A DNA stretch of 41,008 bases, taken from the NCBI GenBank assembly GCA_009930495.1, contig RZYB01000006.1, forward strand, positions 1-41,008. Direction: 5' to 3'. The position numbers and the translations under genes were made by a program. Below are positions 35,428 through 41,008 of the stretch, piece by piece. The stretch is from Deltaproteobacteria bacterium. GTDB lineage: Bacteria; Desulfobacterota; Desulfovibrionia; Desulfovibrionales; Desulfomicrobiaceae. The first letter of the stretch is position 1; each line of letters opens with the position of its first letter. The notes beneath the pieces were generated by a model. That model did no database searches, was not told where the DNA came from, and was given only the letters and a program-made list of their open reading frames with translations.

Positions 35428-37380
35428 TTAACTGGGTTCCTGGGTCAACCACAGCCGGCATTTTTTATCCGCCGGCCACTTCTCGCCCGGAGCGGGTTTT
35501 TGCCGTTCCACCAAAACACCCTGGCCGGAAACCACGGGCACGATATTCCGTCCAACGAGAATCTCCAGGGCCTGACGCACAGTGGCGCCCTTCAGGTCCG
35601 GCATGGTCGCGTTGTCGACCTTGATCTCGCACTCCCGCGACACGGACGCCATGAAACGATTCGGAGCCAGGGGCCGCGCCATCGTCCGCTCCATGGGTTC
35701 GGTCAGCATGCCCGAGGAGGTCAAAAGCTGCACGCCGACATTCCGGACCTCGGGCGCCACCAGAACCCCGCCGTAATGACCGGCCTGGGGCTCGTCGACC
35801 AGCATGCACACCAGATATTTCGGTTTGTCCGCCGGAAAGATGGCGAAGAACGACGCCACGTACTCGCTCCCGTACCCGCCCGTGGGGCTGGCCTTTTGGG
35901 CCGTGCCAGTCTTGCCGGCCACGCGCACGCCGTCAATGCGGGCCCTGGTGCCGGTGCCGTCCATCTGCACCACCTCTTCCAGCATGGTCATGACGGCCCT
36001 GGCCACGGCGGGATCGAACACCCGCACGCTCTCCGGCGTCGGATGAGGCTCGTGCACCAAGCGCAGCGGCAAACGCATCCCCTCGTTGGCTAGGCATAAA
36101 TACGCCTCGGCCATTTGGAGCATGGTCACGCCCAGCCCTTGTCCGAAGGCCATGTTGGCCAGATCCACCTGGGTCCACTGGGCGAAGGGTCGGATCAGGC
36201 CGGCGGACTCGCCCGGCAGGGGCAAACCCATGGGCCGGGCAAAGCCAAGCCGCTGCAGATAACGGTCATACTTGGCCGCGCCCAATTCCAGGCCGATCTT
36301 GGCCATGCCGATATTGCTCGAATACCGGACGATCTCGCTGACGGTCAGTTTTTCGTACTTGTGCGTGTCCTTGATCCGTCGGCCGCCAACCTTCCATTTT
36401 CCCTGTTCACAATCGTACTTCGTGTCCGGCGAACAGATCTTTTCCTGAAGCGCGGCCGCGACCACGATGGGCTTCATGGTCGAACCGGGCTCGAAGATGT
36501 CCACGGCCAGACGGTTTTTCCATTCCCCGTCGGTTTTTTTGACCACGTTGGGATTGAAAAGCGGATAGTTCGCCCAGGACAGAATCTCGCCAGTGGCCAC
36601 TTCCACCACCAGGGCCATGCCGTATTTCCCCCGGGCGCGCAGCACCGAACGCTCCAGCGCCTCTTCCGTGGCCAGCTGAACCTGGGAATCGATGGTCAAA
36701 CGCAGGGTCTCGCCGTTGAACGAGGCGCGGTCGTCACGATCGAGGTTGAAAAGCCGTTTCCCGGCGGCATCTTTCTGGACCGTGTACTTGGCCGACGAAG
36801 GCGCCAGCAGATCATTGAAGCTGCGTTCCACGCCCTCGATGCCACGACCGTCCACATTGACAAAACCAAGCAGCTGGCCGGCCATGTAGCCTTGTGGATA
36901 CTGGCGCGAGTTTTCGGCATCCAGATAAACACCGGGCAGGCGCTCTTCGCGGATGGCCTGGGCCTGGGCGTCGCTGATCTTGCGGGCGACCCAGACAAAG
37001 CGCTTCTTGGGATCGAGAACCGTTCCGATATCCTTGGAGCTGGTCCCAAGGATTTTTCCAAGAGCCCGGGACGTGAGCCAGCGGTCGACGATTTCCTTGG
37101 GCCGGGCGTACACGGACTGGGTGATGATGGTCTTGGCCAAAAGCAAACCGTTTCGGTCCACGATCTCGCCGCGCTTCCCGGAAACGGTCTCGGAGGCCCA
37201 GTACTGCCGGTTCGCCATCTTGGCGTATTCCGGTCCCTTGACCACCTGCACATAATAGGCACGCGCCCACAACCCCATCAGCACCACGCCAAAAATCACG
37301 CCGGCAAAAATAATCTTGCCCCGGCTGCGATCCTTGGGCGGCTTGCGCTCCCTGGCGAGGTTGCTTTCTTTTTTGGCCAT
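35428..37380 (-). CDS. ftsI: Septal transpeptidase FtsI (PBP3) with C-terminal PASTA domain
   Basis: The 650-residue class B penicillin-binding protein has a short cytoplasmic basic end, one membrane helix (about 22-40) and a pedestal domain (R-G-E-I-V-D-R-N-G at 70-78). The transpeptidase active-site triad is S300-T-M-K303, S354-S-N356 and K490-T-G. It cross-links septal peptidoglycan with FtsW. Residues about 589-646 form a PASTA-like module (M-P-D-L-K-G-A-T-V-R-Q-A-L), rare in E. coli-type PBP3 but usual in Gram-positive PBPs. The ATG at 37380 has AAAAGG nearby, six bases after ftsL. Confidence 0.96.
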   Translation of the reverse strand: MAKKESNLARERKPPKDRSRGKIIFAGVIFGVVLMGLWARAYYVQVVKGPEYAKMANRQYWASETVSGKRGEIVDRNGLLLAKTIITQSVYARPKEIVDRWLTSRALGKILGTSSKDIGTVLDPKKRFVWVARKISDAQAQAIREERLPGVYLDAENSRQYPQGYMAGQLLGFVNVDGRGIEGVERSFNDLLAPSSAKYTVQKDAAGKRLFNLDRDDRASFNGETLRLTIDSQVQLATEEALERSVLRARGKYGMALVVEVATGEILSWANYPLFNPNVVKKTDGEWKNRLAVDIFEPGSTMKPIVVAAALQEKICSPDTKYDCEQGKWKVGGRRIKDTHKYEKLTVSEIVRYSSNIGMAKIGLELGAAKYDRYLQRLGFARPMGLPLPGESAGLIRPFAQWTQVDLANMAFGQGLGVTMLQMAEAYLCLANEGMRLPLRLVHEPHPTPESVRVFDPAVARAVMTMLEEVVQMDGTGTRARIDGVRVAGKTGTAQKASPTGGYGSEYVASFFAIFPADKPKYLVCMLVDEPQAGHYGGVLVAPEVRNVGVQLLTSSGMLTEPMERTMARPLAPNRFMASVSRECEIKVDNATMPDLKGATVRQALEILVGRNIVPVVSGQGVLVERQKPAPGEKWPADKKCRLWLTQEPS

Positions 37381-37386
37381 GCCTTT

Positions 37387-37659
37387 TTATTCCACCATGC
37401 GGATCTGATCTCGCGCCGGAGGCCGCAGTCCGGCCTTTTCCGCCCTGTCGCGCAGGGTTGGCGGCGCGAGCAAATAGTGCAACTCCACCTGAAGCTTGGA
37501 ATGCTGTTCCAGCATCTCCTGATACTCACGCTCCAGGGCCTTCAGCTTGTAGGCGTGATCCACCCGCTCGATATTGACCCACACCAGCGTCAAACCAAGC
37601 ACGATGGTCACCAGAAACATGGCGCCAAGGCCCACGAAACCGACACGACCAGCGCTCAC
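37387..37659 (-). CDS. ftsL: Division protein FtsL
   Basis: The 90-residue bitopic protein has one membrane helix (G-L-G-A-M-F-L-V-T-I-V-L-G-L) and a periplasmic coiled coil with leucine heptads (about 30-75). It then has L-R-D-R-A-E-K-A-G-L-R-P-P, typical for FtsL before the C-terminus. It belongs to the FtsQ-FtsL-FtsB complex that switches on FtsW/FtsI. The start is GTG at 37659, overlapping the rsmH stop as GTGA. Identity rests on size, topology and position between rsmH and ftsI, because the sequence itself is poorly conserved in the family. Confidence 0.9.
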   Translation of the reverse strand: MSAGRVGFVGLGAMFLVTIVLGLTLVWVNIERVDHAYKLKALEREYQEMLEQHSKLQVELHYLLAPPTLRDRAEKAGLRPPARDQIRMVE

Positions 37660-38615
37660 GCCTCGTCTCCAAGCCGTTCGGCCACGCGCAACTTGGCGCT
37701 CCGACTCCGGCTGTTGACGCGCATTTCCTCGGCGGTGGGCAGCAGTGGCTTGCGAAACGGCAGACGCACCTTTTTTTCATGGCCGCACTGGCAGACGGGG
37801 TATTCCGGCGGACACAGGCAACCCGAGCTTTCACGGCGAAACGCATGCTTGACGATGCGGTCTTCCAGGGAATGAAATGAGATGACCGCGATGCGGGCAC
37901 CCGGAGCGAGCACGTCGATGACGCGGTCCAAAAAAAGCCCGATTTCCTCCAGCTCGCCGTTGACCTCGATCCGCAGGGCTTGAAACGTCTTGGTCGCCGG
38001 ATGGTTCCGGGCCAGGGCCCGACGCTTGGCGGGATAGGCGGCGGCCACGATTCGGGCCAGTTCCAGGGTGGTCCGGATGGGACTCTCTTCCCTGGCGGCG
38101 ACAATGGCCCGCGCGATGCGCCCAGCCATGGGTTCCTCGCCATATTCCCAGATGATTTTCCGAAGCCGGTCGTACGAGGCGCTGTTGACGATGTTCGCGG
38201 CGGGAGCACCGCCTGAACCAGGATCCATGCGCATGTCAAGAGGGCCGTCGTGAAGAAAGGAAAATCCACGCTCCGGGCTGTCCAATTGCACGGAGGACAC
38301 GCCCAGGTCGGCGATGACGCCATCCACCCGTGACCAGCCCACCTCCTCCAAGGCGTCCTCGAAATACCGAAACGCGGAATGCACGCAGGTCACGGCATCT
38401 CCAAATGGCGCCAACCGGGCCTTGGCCCGAGCCAGGGCATGTTCGTCGCGATCCAGGCCAAGCACGCGGGCCCGCCCGCCGGTCAATTCCATGATCCGGG
38501 CGGTATGGCCGCCCAACCCCAGGGTGGCGTCCAGATATCGTCCTCCCGGCTTGGGCGCGATCCAGTCCATGACTTCGTCGCGCATGACCGGGACATGCTG
38601 CACTATCTCATTCAT
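37656..38615 (-). CDS. rsmH: 16S rRNA (cytosine-1402 N4) methyltransferase RsmH
   Basis: The 319-residue SAM-dependent enzyme, formerly MraW, has H-V-P-V-M near the start and D-A-T-L-G-L-G-G-H-T for SAM binding. It also has D-L-G-V-S-S-V-Q-L-D, R-G-F-S-F, D-M-R-M-D and A-V-I-S-F-H-S-L-E-D-R-I-V-K. It methylates the ribosomal P-site decoding region. The ATG at 38615 has GGAG upstream and lies 11 bases after the mraZ stop. Its end overlaps ftsL. Confidence 0.97.
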   Translation of the reverse strand: MNEIVQHVPVMRDEVMDWIAPKPGGRYLDATLGLGGHTARIMELTGGRARVLGLDRDEHALARAKARLAPFGDAVTCVHSAFRYFEDALEEVGWSRVDGVIADLGVSSVQLDSPERGFSFLHDGPLDMRMDPGSGGAPAANIVNSASYDRLRKIIWEYGEEPMAGRIARAIVAAREESPIRTTLELARIVAAAYPAKRRALARNHPATKTFQALRIEVNGELEEIGLFLDRVIDVLAPGARIAVISFHSLEDRIVKHAFRRESSGCLCPPEYPVCQCGHEKKVRLPFRKPLLPTAEEMRVNSRSRSAKLRVAERLGDEA

Positions 38616-38626
38616 ACGGCTCCAGA

Positions 38627-39082
38627 TCAGAATCGCAATTCAAAACCGTTGGCGGCCAGGTCGTCCATGACCTCGTCAAAATTGTCCTGCATGGCCTGCT
38701 GCTGGGCCTCGAACCGCTCCCGGTCCCAGATCTCGAATTTGCGCCCCACCCCCGCCAGGATGATATCTTTTTGCAACCCCGCGTACTTGCGCAAATGAGG
38801 TGGGATGAGCACCCGCCCCTGCTTGTCCAGGATCACCTCCACGGCTCCGGCGATAAAAAAGCGATGAAAATCACGGAAACGACGATTGGCCATGTTCAGC
38901 TTGGAAAAGCTCTGCTCGATGACCAGCCACTCCGGCATGGGATACGCGGCGATACAATCGTCAAAATTGGTCAACATGAGCGAGCCGTCCGGGGACTGCG
39001 CCAAAACCTCGTCACGGAATTCCGGGGGCAGCATCAGCCGTCCCTTGGGATCCTGGGTTCGTTGCGCATGCCCTCTAAACAT
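38627..39082 (-). CDS. mraZ: dcw operon regulator MraZ
   Basis: The 151-residue protein has two AbrB-like MraZ repeats: D-P-K-G-R-L-M-L-P-P-E-F-R at 11-23 and D-K-Q-G-R-V-L-I-P-P-H-L-R at about 86-98. Both carry the D-x-K/Q-G-R DNA-contact turn. MraZ proteins form rings and bind direct repeats ahead of their own operon, repressing it in E. coli. A matching repeat array lies 12 bases upstream (39094-39134). The start has GAGGG at a suitable distance. Confidence 0.96.
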   Translation of the reverse strand: MFRGHAQRTQDPKGRLMLPPEFRDEVLAQSPDGSLMLTNFDDCIAAYPMPEWLVIEQSFSKLNMANRRFRDFHRFFIAGAVEVILDKQGRVLIPPHLRKYAGLQKDIILAGVGRKFEIWDRERFEAQQQAMQDNFDEVMDDLAANGFELRF

Positions 39083-39093
39083 ATTCCCTCACG

Positions 39094-39134
39094 TTTTTCC
39101 CACTATTTACCACTTTTTACCACCCCATACCCAC
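39094..39134 (-). promoter_or_regulatory. MraZ operator: direct GTGG repeats
   Basis: Read on the minus strand, three adjoining 10-mers, GTGGTAAAAA, GTGGTAAATA and GTGGGAAAAA (39123 down to 39094), repeat with a 10-base period. A further GTGGG lies at 39134-39130, and a degenerate GTGAGGG follows next to the ribosome site. Known MraZ sites are TGGGN or AAAGTG-type repeats with the same 10-base spacing. Confidence 0.85.
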
Positions 39135-39153
39135 CGCGCCGCGCGCCCGTCAA
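39124..39153 (-). promoter_or_regulatory. Probable promoter of the dcw operon
   Basis: On the minus strand, TTGACG (39153-39148) and TATGGG (39129-39124) are 18 bases apart. The -10 element touches the MraZ repeats, which would let bound MraZ block or modulate RNA polymerase. A 15-base inverted repeat (GCCGGCG T CGCCGGC, 39154-39168) lies directly upstream. Confidence 0.5.
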
Positions 39154-39487
39154 GCCGGCGTCGCCGGCCACCGACAAAACCAAGCGTGAAAAACCGATAA
39201 TTCAGGCAGATACAATTTCACAACATCCGTCAGGAACCGACCAAAACCACGACGTGGCACTTCGCACCGACTTGCTCTCTCAAATTCTTGACACTCTATT
39301 TCGAGAGGAATATCCACTGGACTGGATTCGATAACCTACGAAAATCGACTTTACTTTTAATGTAATTCGTTAAATTTTAACAACAAAAAAGACAAATACC
39401 GAGCTCGGACACGCATAACGCGAACACAGGATCACAAGTTTTCGCCTTGCTAAACAGCGTCTGCGTTCACAGCAGAAACATTTTTTT

Positions 39488-39516
39488 TTCAAAACGCATT
39501 CATAAGACGTTATATT
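39488..39516 (+). promoter_or_regulatory. Possible promoter of the Hyf-type gene
   Basis: TTCAAA (39488-39493) and TATATT (39511-39516) are 17 bases apart, matching consensus at 4/6 and 5/6. The start codon is 15 bases after the -10, so the leader would be very short. Confidence 0.35.
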
Positions 39517-39531
39517 TCGCGGATCATTGCC

Positions 39532-41008
39532 ATGAATATTTCTTTTTTGCTTCTCTGCACCCTGCTTGGAATGCTCACTGGCATGATGTTTACGTCCAAA
39601 GCACGAGTCTGGATCGCATGCACGCTGACTGGTGCGTTGTGCGCCTTGCTCGCTGGCATTTCGATACTCCTTGGGCAACCCTCCTGGTCCTGGACCAACG
39701 GCGTGGCCCTGGGAGGACAGACGATATCCCTGAATCTTGACGCGCTGGGTGCCTTTTTTCTCATTCTTTTGTCCGTCGTGGCCTCGGCCGCGTCCGTTTA
39801 CTCCCTTGGTTATTGGCACCAATCAGCCCACCCCCAAAGCGCGCCTCGCGGACGTTGCTGGTGGAACGCCATGCTCCTGGGCATGGGCGGCGTTCTGCTG
39901 GCGGGAAATGGACTGCATTTTCTCCTGGCCTGGGAGCTTTTCGCCGTCAGCGCCTATTTCCTGGTCAGCCTGGAGCGAAACAACAATACAGCACGGAGCG
40001 CTGGCTGGCTCTATCTGGCCGCCTCCCACGTCGGCACCCTGGCCCTGTTCGCCTTTTTCTCGGCCCTGGCCGCGCAAACCGGCTCCTGGGAGCTGGGCTC
40101 CCTGTCCCACCGGCCGGATCTTGCCCCCCTGTTCTGGTTGGCCCTCGTCGGATTCGGCATCAAGGCCGGCGTCTTCCCCCTGCACATCTGGCTGCCCTCG
40201 GCCCACGCCAATGCCCCCAGCCATGTCTCGGCCCTCATGTCCGGCATGGCCATCAAGATTGGCGTGTACGGCCTCGTCCGCTTCAGCGGCTGGATGCCCC
40301 TGCCTCCGGGCGCGGACTGGCTCATCGCCGGCCTTGGCTGCGCCAGCGCCGTGCTTGGCGTGGCCTTCGCCCTGGGCCAGCATGACCTGAAACGTCTTCT
40401 CGCCTACCACAGCGTGGAAAACATCGGCATCATCCTCATGGGTCTGGGCTTCGCGCTCCTGGCCCGCGAACGAAGCATGCCCGCCTGGGGCGCCCTGGCC
40501 CTGGCCGGAGGGCTGCTGCATATCTGGAACCACGGGCTGTTCAAATCCCTTCTCTTTCTGGGCGCGGGCTCGGTCCTGCACGCCACGGGCACGCGCGAAA
40601 TGAGCCGCCTGGGAGGACTATGGCGCGCCATGCCCTGGACCGCGACCCTCTTCACCCTGGGTTCCGTGGCCATTTGCGGCCTGCCGCCCCTGAACGGTTT
40701 TGTCAGCGAATGGCTGATCTATTCCGGCCTCTTTCAGGCGGGCATCGCCAAAAACGACACGGCCGTGGCCGCTATTCCAGCCGTCGTGCTCCTGGCCGTG
40801 ACCGGGGCCCTGGCCCTGGCTTGCTTCATCAAAGTCTGTGGCGTGATCTTTTTGGGCGCACCCAGATCGAACCGCGCCACAACGGTTCACGAATGTGCCC
40901 GGACCATGCGCGCGGGCATGCTCCTGCTAGCCGCCGGGTGCATGGTCATCGGTCTCTTTCCGGCCGTGGTCTGGCGCATCTTGCCACGGGTGGCCCACGC
41001 ATGGTCCG
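39532..41008 (+). CDS. Proton-conducting membrane subunit, HyfB/HycC type (cut by window end)
   Basis: The frame is open from ATG 39532 to the window end, giving 492 residues without a stop. The product is very hydrophobic with many membrane helices. Family segments are L-L-A-W-E-L-F-A-V-S-A-Y-F-L-V (conserved Glu in an early helix), G-F-G-I-K-A-G-V-F-P-L-H-I-W-L-P-S-A-H (pumping Lys and the following motif), A-Y-H-S-V-E-N-I-G-I and H-A-L/W-N-H-G-L-F-K-S-L. They point to the antiporter-like subunit of hydrogenase-4/formate hydrogenlyase type complexes rather than NuoL/M/N of complex I. The partner genes lie beyond the window. The ribosome site is weak (GGA nine bases upstream). Confidence 0.88.
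   Translation, partial: MNISFLLLCTLLGMLTGMMFTSKARVWIACTLTGALCALLAGISILLGQPSWSWTNGVALGGQTISLNLDALGAFFLILLSVVASAASVYSLGYWHQSAHPQSAPRGRCWWNAMLLGMGGVLLAGNGLHFLLAWELFAVSAYFLVSLERNNNTARSAGWLYLAASHVGTLALFAFFSALAAQTGSWELGSLSHRPDLAPLFWLALVGFGIKAGVFPLHIWLPSAHANAPSHVSALMSGMAIKIGVYGLVRFSGWMPLPPGADWLIAGLGCASAVLGVAFALGQHDLKRLLAYHSVENIGIILMGLGFALLARERSMPAWGALALAGGLLHIWNHGLFKSLLFLGAGSVLHATGTREMSRLGGLWRAMPWTATLFTLGSVAICGLPPLNGFVSEWLIYSGLFQAGIAKNDTAVAAIPAVVLLAVTGALALACFIKVCGVIFLGAPRSNRATTVHECARTMRAGMLLLAAGCMVIGLFPAVVWRILPRVAHAWS

Larger units (their letters stand above)
39083..39531. other. Divergent intergenic region between mraZ and the Hyf-type gene
   Basis: This 449-base gap has no convincing gene. The mraZ side holds the operator and promoter listed separately. 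The middle has a plus-strand TTGACA (39288-39293) 17 bases before a weak TATCCA, of doubtful use. The part from about 39345 is distinctly AT-rich and includes GTTAAA-T-TTTAAC (39369-39381), a 6-bp inverted repeat. A poly-T run stands at 39481-39489. Confidence 0.6.

Noticed and set aside
36115-37875. 586-codon open frame on the plus strand across ftsI and ftsL
   Set aside because: Antisense shadow of ftsI with no domain or ribosome site; the minus strand encodes a complete PBP3.
39154-39168. GCCGGCG-T-CGCCGGC inverted repeat upstream of the dcw promoter as a separate regulator site
   Set aside because: The one-base centre and simple GCCGGC core are common in GC-rich DNA; kept only as a note in the promoter entry.
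39447-39740. 97-codon frame starting in the intergenic region before the Hyf-type gene
   Set aside because: It mostly overlaps the conserved membrane-protein frame and shows no domain or ribosome site.

Overview
The window looks like a chromosomal segment of a Gram-negative, GC-rich deltaproteobacterium (Desulfobacterota), most probably a Desulfovibrionales relative. This is an inference from gene families and cluster order: a soluble receptor-like chemotaxis protein, a CheA with an extra central module, a penicillin-binding protein 3 with a PASTA tail inside the division cluster, many paired diguanylate cyclases and chemoreceptors, and a Hyf/Hyc-type membrane subunit. It holds 35 protein genes (two cut by the window ends) and two tRNA genes. 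No insertion sequence, prophage, CRISPR array or rRNA was seen.

Region 1 (1-6130, + strand) is a chemotaxis operon: the end of cheW, a soluble receptor-like protein with two degenerate receptor-hairpin motifs and a five-copy V-E-L-F tail, a STAS protein, cheY, cheA, cheR and a small secreted protein. No cheB, cheC, cheD, cheX or cheZ is visible, but the operon may extend to the left. Region 2 (6210-11863, + strand) holds a BaiN/HI0933-type flavoprotein, a Bcp peroxiredoxin, a diguanylate cyclase with a DUF484/GAF-like sensor, a minimal HAD protein and a Cache-domain chemoreceptor. A tRNA-Pro(GGG)/tRNA-Thr(GGT) pair follows, with a promoter and a palindromic terminator.

Region 3 (12206-21563) is a set of envelope and transport genes: Pal (-), a universal stress protein (+), a polar amino-acid type ABC transporter written permease/binding protein/permease with no ATPase gene (+), a TonB-dependent receptor (-), and, divergent from it, a periplasmic beta-propeller diguanylate cyclase (+). 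The short gap between the last two carries an operator-like dyad.

Region 4 (21519-39153, - strand) is a compact division and cell wall (dcw) cluster, in transcription order mraZ-rsmH-ftsL-ftsI-murE-murF-mraY-murD-ftsW-murG-murC-ftsQ-ftsA-ftsZ, followed by a radical SAM gene. Neighbouring genes often overlap by ATGA or GTGA, so translation is probably coupled. murB and ddl are missing from the place they often occupy between murC and ftsQ. Upstream of mraZ three 10-nt GTGG repeats form a clear MraZ operator over a probable promoter. The window ends in a divergent gene for a large proton-pumping membrane subunit (HyfB/HycC type).

The most interesting signals are in the chemotaxis operon. The receptor-like protein carries repeated pentapeptides that resemble the CheR-docking tail of chemoreceptors, next to a cheR gene. 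CheA contains two tandem segments resembling the MshEN c-di-GMP-binding motif, and two diguanylate cyclases lie within 17 kb of it.
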